Source: Agarilytica sp033852165 (GTDB taxonomy: Bacteria > Pseudomonadota > Gammaproteobacteria > Pseudomonadales > Cellvibrionaceae). From it: a stretch of 64,000 nt of DNA. The translations under genes were made by a program, and so were the position numbers. The stretch spans positions 9,176 through 73,175 of the forward strand of contig JAWSUZ010000009.1 in the NCBI GenBank assembly GCA_033852165.1. Reading direction: 5' to 3'. Below are positions 9,198 through 18,027 of this stretch, one piece after another (position 1 is the stretch's first letter; the number at the start of each line of letters is the position of its first letter). Below the pieces are notes generated by a model. That model had not been told where the DNA came from, made no database searches, and saw only the letters and a program-made list of their open reading frames with translations.

Positions 9198-10361
9198 TTA
9201 AGCAACTTCACATTCATACTCAACTTCATTTGTTTCGCCCGCAAAAACATGTCGAGGGTTTTCACTCAAAATAATTTTCACCTCATCACTCGTGAGTTCA
9301 GATTCCTCATTGTGCAATTCGGCAAGATCAAGATGCAAATGATCTGGGTGAGGGTAGTCGGTACCAAACAATAGGTGCTCAATCCCGATCGTATCAATAA
9401 CATTTCTTAACCCTGGCTCACCAATTTCAAACCCAACCCAACATTGCCGCTTAAAATATTCCGACGGTTTCATTTTAATCACATCAGCAACTTCTGCCTT
9501 TGATTCCGTATAACAGATTTCGTCTAAGCGCCACAGCCATGACGGCACCCAAGAAGCCCCAGACTCTAAAAAAGCAAATTTAAGTTGGGGGTACCGTTCC
9601 AATACGCCGCCGTCCAGCAGGGAAAGAAATGCCATTTGTGCTTCCATTACGTGGGAGCAAGCATGCTGCGCGAAACGTGATTCAAAGCGATCGGCTCCGG
9701 TGGTAACGCCGGGCAAGTGAGTGCCGCCGTGAATGACGATCGTTATATGATGCTTTTCGCAGCGAGACCAGAATGCTTCATAGTCCGGGTGGCTAAGTGA
9801 TCGCCCCAGTATGGGTTCGGGCCTAAGTATCACGGAATGCCAACCAAAAGCGATGACTCGATTTAATTCCTTTATCATATATTTTGGATCGTGCCGGGAA
9901 ATAAGACCCACGCCGATCATCCGAGATTTATCAAGGGCGCAGTAGTCGTGTAGCCAGTTGTTATAGGCCGAGGCAAAGGCCTCCGATACAGCAGGTTCGA
10001 TTCGGCTGCTATTGACGCAGTAGCCCGCGATCGTTGGGAATAATACGCAGGTATCAATTCCGGCTTGGTCCATTGAAGCTAATTGCCCAGCCGGTATAGC
10101 GGCGATTTTCGTGGGGTCACCGTACTTTTTATTAGTATCAATGGCCTGCTTGCGGCTAGCGTAATTTAATTTGTCACATAGGGGTTTGCCGTCAACATAA
10201 AGTTCGTAACGTGAATCGTCTGCGCCAGCCTCCGCTTCATTCAACTCATCTGCTGTATCGAGATAGGGGGCATACCTCTTAAAAGGTTCAGGCAAATACT
10301 CTCGCCACATATCCAAAGGTTCTGACACATGCCGATCGGCATCGATGACTTCAAATTTCAA
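9198..10361 (-). CDS. Amidohydrolase (ACMSD-like family)
   Basis: This 387-residue TIM-barrel metal hydrolase starts VIDADRHVSEP (a DxHxxE-like first metal motif). Mid-barrel His residues appear in IVIHGGTH, and LLFGTDYPHPD supplies the late catalytic Asp. The family includes aminocarboxymuconate-semialdehyde decarboxylase and other hydrolases or decarboxylases. The start is TTG at 10361 with GAGAGG eight bases upstream. It lies between the kinase/cyclase and YcaO genes on the same strand, so a tailoring or protective role in the TOMM pathway is inferred, not shown. Confidence 0.85.
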   Translation of the reverse strand: MKFEVIDADRHVSEPLDMWREYLPEPFKRYAPYLDTADELNEAEAGADDSRYELYVDGKPLCDKLNYASRKQAIDTNKKYGDPTKIAAIPAGQLASMDQAGIDTCVLFPTIAGYCVNSSRIEPAVSEAFASAYNNWLHDYCALDKSRMIGVGLISRHDPKYMIKELNRVIAFGWHSVILRPEPILGRSLSHPDYEAFWSRCEKHHITIVIHGGTHLPGVTTGADRFESRFAQHACSHVMEAQMAFLSLLDGGVLERYPQLKFAFLESGASWVPSWLWRLDEICYTESKAEVADVIKMKPSEYFKRQCWVGFEIGEPGLRNVIDTIGIEHLLFGTDYPHPDHLHLDLAELHNEESELTSDEVKIILSENPRHVFAGETNEVEYECEVA

Positions 10362-10554
10362 TTTATAGACCTCTCTTATGACAACACTCCCCCGCCAACT
10401 AGGGCGAAGGGAATTTTAATTACGGCATACATGCAATTATCGCTGTATTGCCCCTTTCCGTTCAGAACCTTTTTCCGGCTAGGAAACGGCTAATTTATCG
10501 GAAAATATTTCAAACTATTTTCGGGGTAAGACTTATTCGGACATTCATAAATCT

Positions 10555-13500
10555 TCACAACCTATTCGATTTTATGATGTCGACTGACTTTATATATAAC
10601 GGAGTATCTCGCCCTTCATCTAGTTTATTGATCAATAAGGTTAAGCGAGAACAACACGCCTCGGACTCTTTCCGGTGGTCGTCGCGGTGTTGTAACAATA
10701 TACAATAGTAGTTATACAACACATCAAGCAGGAGCCAATCTGCCTGCTGCTCTATAGCGCTAGCGGAAGCATAATTAAAACTATTAATAATATCTTTCGT
10801 TAATTTTCCATTTTTTTTGTATCTGGCCACGGCCAATATACGCTGTAATAGTGGCAGTGCAGCGGCTTCACCAGTATTCACACAACGCGATATGGATTCT
10901 TCCATTTTTTGAATCGCTTTATCCCATTCACCAAGCGTTAAATAGGTGTCTGCCAGCATCCCCTCCCACCAACACAGCGCGCCACTGCGCCCATCATCGA
11001 GAAGGTGATTGATAAAGTTTTCATGATGGTCCGTTCGATTATTGGCCCAGTCATACCCCGTCATTGAGTAAGCTACCAGCCAGCTCTGGGGTGATAACTC
11101 ACCTTTATGATAGAGACGATGTTCCGCTTCTATTTCTAGCCCACGTTGACTATCATGATTTAGATATGCCAACAACGTTGTAAAAAGATAACTGGCATCG
11201 ACAAACATTGTAGCGCCCGTCTCTAGCGCCCACTCTAAAGCTTTAGCCGATGCCGTATGTGCCTGGTCAATTTTACCCTGACATAGCAGAATATGACTTA
11301 ACAGAAATAGCGCTTGGCTTTTAACTTCGATGCCGTAAGTTTTCCAAAGATCAAAATCTGTCGAATCATCGTAAAGCTGTAAAACCCGTTCACAACACGC
11401 TTTGCCTTTTTTCAGATCTCCTGCAAGATGATATGTCTGCCCTAACAACGGTAGAATAAGAAGTTCATGGACTCTATTTTTATTTTCCCGAGCATTCAGA
11501 ATAATATTTTCAGCCAATTCAATCGCTTCTTTACAGCGAGAACGAAACTGGTGATCAACAAACAAAACCCAATCCGATAGAAATTTCACATCCGCAATAA
11601 TGAGATCGATACTTTTTGATGAATAGCGATTCAATTCATACTCGTCAACGAGATCTTTAATACGTTTCGAAATTTCAACGAGCTCATTCGAACCATAACC
11701 ATAAATTTCCATTACGGCAGAAAACATAACGCTATTAATTTCAATATCGTACTTATTTTTATCCTCAGCGTTCAATAGGCAAGCGACCCATTCCATCACC
11801 TGTTCACCGATGAGTATCGTTTCTTTGTTCGCCGATCGGCTTTGACTGTAACGCGCGTCGATTAAGCCGTATTTAACGGCCTCAAAATAGCAATCACCGT
11901 CTGCAAAATGACGGGCAATATCACGAGAGACTCTATCACTGTCATCTTCAAACATTTCAGCGATCGCGAAAGCCACTCGCTTATGATTGTCTTTTTTATT
12001 CTCCCCAGACAATCCAGAATAAGCCGCATCTCGAACTAAGGCATGTTTAAAAACATAACTATCCCCATCAACTTTACGCTGTTGGAAAACAATCTCTTCC
12101 TTTACAAGCTCATCTAACGACAATTGAACTTGCCTTTCGTTAAGTGTCGAGACTGATACCAACAAGTCATAATCGAACTCGCGACCGATCGTCGCCGCTA
12201 ACTGAGCCATTTCTTTTGAAGAAACCAGTGAGTCAAGTTTTTGTTGTAACGAGTCTCGTAAACTACTGGGCACTTCAGCAAGTTTATCAGGGCTAACAAA
12301 CTCAATGATGCCATTTAATTTATGCACCAGTTTCTTTTGCTGGAGCATATTAACCAGCTCTTCAATAAACAATGGAATACCATCTGTTCGCCCTACGACA
12401 ACATCCAGTACCTTTGGTGAAATTGTCGCCTTATCGAACAGCGCCACAATAAATTTGGCTGTCGATTCATCGGTAAGTTTTTTCACCGCAATCACATTTA
12501 TATTGAGAGCAGACAGAGACTCCGGCAATTCTTCTCGCGAAGTACTAATAAATACATCGCCTTTTCCCAAGGCCGCCATTTGCACAAACTGTTCGATAAA
12601 TTCTAAGCTGGTTGGGTCGGCCCAGTGCATGTCTTCGAAGATAAACAAATGGCTTTCTTGTTGTTCATTTTCTTCCCGTCCAAGGTTCTCGCCCATATGG
12701 GTTCGCAAAGGACTCGTTAACAATACGCCTACGGTTGTAAACAGGATTGTTTTTTGTAAGTCGGGCGCCAAGCCACTCGGTTTTAAATGTTCCCCGAGAG
12801 GCAAACCCAGCCATGCACACAGTATGGCCAAACCCTGATCTTTAATGTTCTCGCGAATATGCGAATCGAAGCCATTTAATGAAAGCTCACAAATGGCTTG
12901 GTTGAGGTGCTCACGCGCTTCGTCGGGCTCAAATGCATCCAACGAATACTGAAGCCTAAGCACATTGAGTACGGGATAGAGCGCGTTATTTTGATGTTCC
13001 GGCAGACATTGAGCAACGTAGTGGCGCATATATTGCGCTTTATTCCTCAGCTCAAACATCAGGCGAGATTTGCCTATTCCCGCTTCACCGTGAATATGCG
13101 CCAGACGCGGTTTGGTGTTTTGCATCTCAATATCAGCGCTTTCCTGAATATCACTATCCGAACGGCCAAACATTTTGCCTAATAGATTTCCCGGCTTGTT
13201 AGGTTCGGGGGGTAATAGCTCACTTAACTGTTTTAATTCCCGGTCACGCCCGACAAAGGCGTTATTGCTATTCGTACCCCGTAAGAATCCAAAGGCTTCT
13301 AACTCCCGTTCTCCCATTAAATTGAACACGGGTATGGCTATGCCTTCTATCCCTCGCACGTTGAACTTGGCGGGCTCAAATTCAATATAACTTTCTAGCA
13401 TTTTCCGGCTGCTATCCGAGCAAAATACTCGGCCTTCTGATGACATCCGCGCAAGTTGCATCGCGATATTCGGTGTATCGCCTTCTGGGGTCGCATCCGC

Positions 13501-14832
13501 ATAGCAGGTCACCAAACCGGTGTGCATACCAATATGCATATCCAGGGTTACGCCTTGATGTGTCTTTAGCAGGTCATAACGTTTATTCAAACCGCTCACA
13601 AGTTCTAAGGCGGTTCGGGCGCACAGGCGCAAATCATTATCGCTGGCGACGGGGTAGCCAAAATAGAAAAGTAAGGTATCGCCTAATGTACCCACATGGA
13701 AACCGCCGTAACGGATTGCGGTATCGATGCATTGGTTTTTTTGATCGCGGTGCAGGGCATCCACCAATTCATGGTCAACCTCACCTTCGGCGATGGAGCG
13801 AATATTCAAACAAATACTTAAGGCGGTAATTTGTTTGCGCTCGGTTAATCCCGTGTAAAGTTGAGAGCTCTCACTCACCAACGTTTCGTCACAGCCCACT
13901 ATTCTCGCAAAGGAAGTATCTTGCGGTTCAAAACCAACCACACACCCGACGAGGCTGGAGAAATTAATGGCCGCCATATCTTTATACAGTCCTGCCGCCG
14001 TTACATTGCGATCATGGACTTTTTTCTGCAAAACTCGCCTCAACAAAAGCGCAATAGGATGGCCTGCTATTGCTGCAGGCAGAGGTACATTGGACTGACT
14101 CAATTGCTTGTAAAATATCGACGCCAAACTCGAACCCGATACGGCCGGCTGCCCCGTGAGGCACTCAATAAAAACCAAACCCCACACGTACAAATCTGTT
14201 TTTGGGCTGACGGGCTCACCGCGCAATTGCTCTGGCGCGCTATACGATGGCGTGCCTAGAATTTCCCGAGTAAGGGTAAGTGTTTTATACTCGGCCTGTC
14301 GTGTGTTTTCGCTCAGCGACGCGATACCAAAATCCAGTATCTTTACGTGAAGTTTCGCCCCGTCGCGAGTCATCATTATGTTCGCAGGCTTTATATCTCG
14401 ATGAATCACGCCATTGTCATGCGCGTGCCCCAAAGCATCCAATATCTGGATCATAATCTCGGCAGATTCAAGCGCAGATAACGCACCCGATTCTAGCAGT
14501 AGGTCTTTTAATGTCAGCCCATCGACATATTCAAACACTGCATACAATAAATCACCCTCGCACTGCCCTTTATCTAATAGGCGTACTATATTCGGGTGCT
14601 GTAAACGACTGCAGAGCATGGCTTCACGTTCGAAGCGTTTGATGTATCGTGCTTTTTTATCGTGATCAAAATCTGCATTCAGCGTTAAAAACTTTATCGC
14701 AACGAATTGATCGGTGTTTTTATTTATAGCCTTATAAACTTGGCCAAAACCACCTCGCCCAATTTTTTCGATAAGGTCATACGCATCTGAATCGAAATTC
14801 AGTTCTGCATTTAAAGTGATTTCTTCACTCAT
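10555..14832 (-). CDS. TOMM-system Ser/Thr kinase-cyclase-ATPase fusion
   Basis: This 1425-residue signalling protein has a Hanks-type kinase at residues 18-290: glycine loop GRGGFGQV, K47 in VAIKF, HRDIKPAN 144-151, DFG 167-169, and APEQLRGEP. A class III nucleotide-cyclase-like domain spans about 333-505. A STAND/AAA-like ATPase follows, with Walker A GEAGIGKS at 582-589 and Walker B-like LFIFEDMHWADP. The last ~450 residues are helical, TPR-like. The architecture matches the 'TOMM kinase/cyclase fusion' family (TIGR03903, from memory). The first metal-binding Asp of the cyclase is missing (ALSICLNIRS where FxDIxGxT is expected), so cyclase activity is doubtful. The kinase motifs are complete. 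GGAGATGG precedes the ATG. The precursor gene lies 296 bp upstream. Confidence 0.9.
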   Translation of the reverse strand: MSEEITLNAELNFDSDAYDLIEKIGRGGFGQVYKAINKNTDQFVAIKFLTLNADFDHDKKARYIKRFEREAMLCSRLQHPNIVRLLDKGQCEGDLLYAVFEYVDGLTLKDLLLESGALSALESAEIMIQILDALGHAHDNGVIHRDIKPANIMMTRDGAKLHVKILDFGIASLSENTRQAEYKTLTLTREILGTPSYSAPEQLRGEPVSPKTDLYVWGLVFIECLTGQPAVSGSSLASIFYKQLSQSNVPLPAAIAGHPIALLLRRVLQKKVHDRNVTAAGLYKDMAAINFSSLVGCVVGFEPQDTSFARIVGCDETLVSESSQLYTGLTERKQITALSICLNIRSIAEGEVDHELVDALHRDQKNQCIDTAIRYGGFHVGTLGDTLLFYFGYPVASDNDLRLCARTALELVSGLNKRYDLLKTHQGVTLDMHIGMHTGLVTCYADATPEGDTPNIAMQLARMSSEGRVFCSDSSRKMLESYIEFEPAKFNVRGIEGIAIPVFNLMGERELEAFGFLRGTNSNNAFVGRDRELKQLSELLPPEPNKPGNLLGKMFGRSDSDIQESADIEMQNTKPRLAHIHGEAGIGKSRLMFELRNKAQYMRHYVAQCLPEHQNNALYPVLNVLRLQYSLDAFEPDEAREHLNQAICELSLNGFDSHIRENIKDQGLAILCAWLGLPLGEHLKPSGLAPDLQKTILFTTVGVLLTSPLRTHMGENLGREENEQQESHLFIFEDMHWADPTSLEFIEQFVQMAALGKGDVFISTSREELPESLSALNINVIAVKKLTDESTAKFIVALFDKATISPKVLDVVVGRTDGIPLFIEELVNMLQQKKLVHKLNGIIEFVSPDKLAEVPSSLRDSLQQKLDSLVSSKEMAQLAATIGREFDYDLLVSVSTLNERQVQLSLDELVKEEIVFQQRKVDGDSYVFKHALVRDAAYSGLSGENKKDNHKRVAFAIAEMFEDDSDRVSRDIARHFADGDCYFEAVKYGLIDARYSQSRSANKETILIGEQVMEWVACLLNAEDKNKYDIEINSVMFSAVMEIYGYGSNELVEISKRIKDLVDEYELNRYSSKSIDLIIADVKFLSDWVLFVDHQFRSRCKEAIELAENIILNARENKNRVHELLILPLLGQTYHLAGDLKKGKACCERVLQLYDDSTDFDLWKTYGIEVKSQALFLLSHILLCQGKIDQAHTASAKALEWALETGATMFVDASYLFTTLLAYLNHDSQRGLEIEAEHRLYHKGELSPQSWLVAYSMTGYDWANNRTDHHENFINHLLDDGRSGALCWWEGMLADTYLTLGEWDKAIQKMEESISRCVNTGEAAALPLLQRILAVARYKKNGKLTKDIINSFNYASASAIEQQADWLLLDVLYNYYCILLQHRDDHRKESEACCSRLTLLINKLDEGRDTPLYIKSVDIIKSNRL

Positions 14833-15128
14833 TCAAACCATCTCCACGACTAACAACAAATAAAACAAAACATTCACACCCAATAATAAAGCCACACGTA
14901 ATGTAGTAATGCCCTACAAATACATACAGTTAGAAAGAGACATTTCAAATCAAAAAACACCTCCAAGACCATAAAACTCACACAGGAACTGGCATGGAGG
15001 TGAATGGATTTTCAATCGAAAATCCAGGTGGTACAAGGTTGCGCATGGTTTTATTTAGAACATCAGGAAATCCTTTCCCAAAACCAGACTCACAATTAGA
15101 CCACCCATCTTTTTAGCAGATCAATAGA
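14833..15128 (-). promoter_or_regulatory. Spacer with two stem-loops between precursor and kinase genes
   Basis: A 9-bp hairpin (TGGATTTTC, loop AATC, GAAAATCCA at 15005-15026) lies next to an 8-bp inverted repeat (CACCTCCA 14958-14965 with TGGAGGTG 14995-15002). Neither has a U-run. They could protect the upstream precursor mRNA or lower read-through into the kinase gene. No other gene is seen here. Confidence 0.45.
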
Positions 15129-15665
15129 TCAACAGGTAAACGGCTGAGTTTTAACGGTGCATTCATAATCGGCCAATGCAAAAGCATCGACATTAACACT
15201 GCTTGATTGGCCAGAGTTGAGCTCTTTCGGTCTTGGTGGCATCGTCATTATAACGACGGTTGGCAGACGACGGGATAGGTGCTCCCAGCCGTTTTTGCCT
15301 TCTCCAATATCATTACTGTTGTATTCGTATTTGGTGCTTGGCTTCGGCGTGTTGGAAGCCTCAGGAGTAATGATCACATTATCCGTAAGTTGCGCGTCAA
15401 TCTTCTCATTATATTTCTTTTGAAGATCATCATCGGCAGCCGCTTGAACCCGCAAAACCAAACCAGGAGGCGGGGTAAAATTAGAAAGCTTTTTCAGTTC
15501 TTTCAAAGGGTCTGCGACCGCATCAATCAAGTTGGCTTCTGACATCCATGCATAAGCAATCAAACGCGCCCAAGCATTGCGCCATTCATTGTCCCCTTCT
15601 AGCCCCTCTAGGATACTTTCATCGCCAGTAAGGCCTTTAACTTTTACATTTTTATCTTCACTCAT
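15129..15665 (-). CDS. TOMM precursor peptide, BMA_0021/BMA_0022-like
   Basis: This 178-residue protein is the likely substrate of the cluster. The leader-like part contains EWRNAWARLIAYAW and a Pro-rich turn (FTPPPGLVLRVQAA), as in the BMA_0021/BMA_0022 family of TOMM precursors (from memory). The putative core is the C-terminal ~30 residues: SGQSSSVNVDAF, then CTVKTQPFTC. It holds two Cys, four Ser and three Thr, and Cys is the last residue. The start is ATG 15665 with a GAGAG upstream. A longer frame to 15749 would run into the dioxygenase gene and is not preferred. The PhyH gene ends 41 bp upstream. Confidence 0.8.
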   Translation of the reverse strand: MSEDKNVKVKGLTGDESILEGLEGDNEWRNAWARLIAYAWMSEANLIDAVADPLKELKKLSNFTPPPGLVLRVQAAADDDLQKKYNEKIDAQLTDNVIITPEASNTPKPSTKYEYNSNDIGEGKNGWEHLSRRLPTVVIMTMPPRPKELNSGQSSSVNVDAFALADYECTVKTQPFTC

Positions 15666-15706
15666 ATAGCTATACTCTCGGTTGTTTTGGTCAGTTGTTT
15701 TGGTAA

Positions 15707-16507
15707 TTAGTCTTCTGGAACCAGTTGCTTTTGATAAACAGTTGGACAAAATACGGGGTTGTTAATGTGCTGCAGGAAACCGCTATCATCGCGATCAAAA
15801 AGGGGAGCAGAATGTTCCGAACGCAAATTTATCGCCAGGCATACCCGGGTTCGATCACTCACGTTCGATCCGCTGCCGTGTAATGTACGTTTGTTATGGA
15901 TGCTGAAGGCACCCTTAGGCAACTCGACAAAGTCAGGCTCGAACATCCCCGACGGTAACTGTTCGGTAAAATGCTTCTCGGTCTTCAATAAATCTTGATT
16001 GTAAGCATCCTCTACCGACGCATTAACTTTGCATTTATGGCTGCCAGGTATATAGCCAATACTGCCGATGGTGCGGTCGACATCCACTAACGGTAGCCAC
16101 ACGGTAAAGACGTCACCGTCCCAGCAATGCCAGTTGGCTTCGTCTGTGTGCCAACCGATATTGCCTTGTACACCTCCACCAGCAGGCTTAATAAATAGCT
16201 GTGAACACCACACCTGTAAACGATTAACACCACAAATTTGCGCTACACGCTCCATCAGCGATGTGCAGGTAACTAGGTTGTAAAAAGCATTGTCACAGAA
16301 ATGTACTTGATCTATTTTTTTAACGCTGTTCGGGGCGTCGACATTCCAACGCCGCAACGGTTCAAACCCCATGTCGTACTCACCGCTCATGATGGGGTCG
16401 ACTCGGGCCAGTGCCTTTTCTATTAAGTGAGCGGGCACTATAGGTTCAGGGTGTGTGGTATAGCCATGGTCCAAATAGTGCCGGTGCAGTGTATTGATTT
16501 CGTTCAT
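15707..16507 (-). CDS. Phytanoyl-CoA dioxygenase (PhyH)-family Fe(II)/2OG oxygenase
   Basis: This 266-residue protein has the facial triad H120-x-D122 (GWHTDEANW) and H210 (TLHGSGS), with the 2OG-binding R221 (DRTRVCLAINL). PhyH enzymes hydroxylate, desaturate or halogenate small molecules or carrier- and peptide-bound substrates. The ATG at 16507 is five bases after the methyltransferase stop, with GGCGGA inside that gene's end, so the two are translationally coupled. The precursor follows 41 bp downstream. A tailoring role on the TOMM product is inferred. Confidence 0.88.
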   Translation of the reverse strand: MNEINTLHRHYLDHGYTTHPEPIVPAHLIEKALARVDPIMSGEYDMGFEPLRRWNVDAPNSVKKIDQVHFCDNAFYNLVTCTSLMERVAQICGVNRLQVWCSQLFIKPAGGGVQGNIGWHTDEANWHCWDGDVFTVWLPLVDVDRTIGSIGYIPGSHKCKVNASVEDAYNQDLLKTEKHFTEQLPSGMFEPDFVELPKGAFSIHNKRTLHGSGSNVSDRTRVCLAINLRSEHSAPLFDRDDSGFLQHINNPVFCPTVYQKQLVPED

Positions 16508-16511
16508 TAAA

Positions 16512-17372
16512 TTAATTTCCGCCAGCATCAAGGGGTTTATCCGCACAAATGCAGGTCCACACAACGATGCTCATTGCATCGGTTAAATAGGGGAGAATAG
16601 ACAGTTGTTGACGCAGATCTTTTAGGCCTGAATTCGTCAATAATTTTTCTTTTACGGCAATTTCACCGGGCCGCCCCGCTAACAAGGATAAGTACCAGTG
16701 GCTAATCTGCTGCAACTCTGAAGGCGTTTTGTAGAGCGTTGTCTCGATACTGAATTGCTGCTGTAGAAATCCAACCTGTTGTAATAGCCCGCTAAGTTTC
16801 AAGCCCACACTCGGCGTTCCCCCCGCGGCTAGAACAATCGACTCAAAAAGCTGATTCAATGTAAGACCACTCTCTCCGACCACTACCCCTGGAAGGTTTT
16901 CTAAGGAGCCCACACCTTCGCGGATTAAAATCTTACCTCCTGGTTTAAGCACGCGATAGAATTCGGCCAATACCGCCGGTAAATTCGGCACGTGCATTAA
17001 CAGCGTATGAATAAAAATTGCATCAAAGCTGTCACTACTAAAATCCAAAGACTGAACGTCCTGCGTCTTAAAATAAAGATTATCTAAATCCTTATGCTTT
17101 TCCAGCGCGATGTCTATTTGATCTTTATCAAAGTCGATACCCGTGACCTGAACATTCGGATACTCCTTGGCCAGACTGGCAGTGATACTGCCAATTCCAC
17201 AACCCGCATCCAACAGCCGACCGCCCGGCTTTATCCCTTGAAGTGACTTACTGGCAAAGTCTGCTTCACTTTGAAGAGTTCTTGTTCCCAATAGGTTCAA
17301 TATCGACTTGTCGTTGCCGAGGACATAATTACTGTTGTCGTACGTTGTGGTCATATGTTGTTGCCGAGTCAT
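16512..17372 (-). CDS. SAM-dependent methyltransferase (class I)
   Basis: This 286-residue Rossmann methyltransferase has motif I LLDAGCGIGSIT (about residues 54-65), the acidic end of strand 2 VTGIDFD, DVQSLDF and the post-motif block FYRVLKPGGKILIREG. It is UbiE/type-11-like and the substrate is not evident. It is the first intact gene of the TOMM transcription unit and couples to the PhyH gene. ATG 17372 is used; ATG 17354 is an alternative. The ribosome-binding sequence is only A-rich (AAAGAAAAAAAG). Confidence 0.85.
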   Translation of the reverse strand: MTRQQHMTTTYDNSNYVLGNDKSILNLLGTRTLQSEADFASKSLQGIKPGGRLLDAGCGIGSITASLAKEYPNVQVTGIDFDKDQIDIALEKHKDLDNLYFKTQDVQSLDFSSDSFDAIFIHTLLMHVPNLPAVLAEFYRVLKPGGKILIREGVGSLENLPGVVVGESGLTLNQLFESIVLAAGGTPSVGLKLSGLLQQVGFLQQQFSIETTLYKTPSELQQISHWYLSLLAGRPGEIAVKEKLLTNSGLKDLRQQLSILPYLTDAMSIVVWTCICADKPLDAGGN

Positions 17373-17457
17373 CTTTTTTTCTTTTAAGGGTATTGCAGCT
17401 ATTGCGCCTGTAGCATTAGCGAGTGGGTGGCCTTGTAAGTCGTAAGACCCTGATTAT

Positions 17458-18027
17458 CTAAGCGGCTAGCACGCTGCGTTTATGCATGTCCCTTTTTGGG
17501 TAGGGTTCCCTGCAACAATGTACCCTGCGGGTGGCTGCTGAGGAATTCGATAAAGACGAACCCTCACGCATATACTGCGGTTTAGAGTTTGGGGGTTCAC
17601 TGCATAATTGTTCTGAGGGGCTAGGGGATGCCGTAGCAAGCGTTTTTCTGGCGGGGATTAGGCCGCCTACGTATTCAAATACAACGTGTAAATAATGGGC
17701 TTGATAGCGGTCTTTATCGAGCAGCTGTACAGTCTTGGGATGTTGTGAACGACTACACCACTGGGTCTCGCGCTCGAAGTGATCGATAAAGCCTCTTTTT
17801 TTATCCGCATCGACAGAATTGGGGCTTAACGATTTTATGGCGACTTGTCGATCTGTGTTTTTTTGTTTGGCCTTGTAGATCTCACCTAAACCACCCTGTC
17901 TTATGGTTTTTGTTAGTAGATGGTACGAATCCGATTCGAAGTGAATTTCTACGCTTGAAATGACTTCTTCACTCACGAGATATTGCCCCCCAACATCAAA
18001 ATTATTAGTAGAAAACGACCTTATCAA
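17458..18027 (-). pseudogene. Relic 2 of the TOMM kinase N-terminus
   Basis: The frame still reads 189 residues but is a degraded copy of the start of the 10555-14832 kinase. VSEEVISSVEIHFESDSYHL aligns with MSEEITLNAELNFDSDAYDL. The glycine loop is now RQGGLGEIYKA, VAIKSL keeps the Lys, and FERETQWCSRSQHP and VVFEYVGGL match. It then jumps to a SPSEQLCSEPPNSKP piece that corresponds to SAPEQLRGEPVSPKT. The catalytic HRD and DFG segments between are deleted, and the tail after it is out of family. It cannot be an active kinase. It lies 85 bp upstream of the methyltransferase and could still be transcribed ahead of it. Confidence 0.8.

Noticed and set aside
15665..15749. N-terminal extension of the TOMM precursor by 28 residues
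   Set aside because: It overlaps the end of the PhyH gene and the added residues look unrelated to the conserved part.
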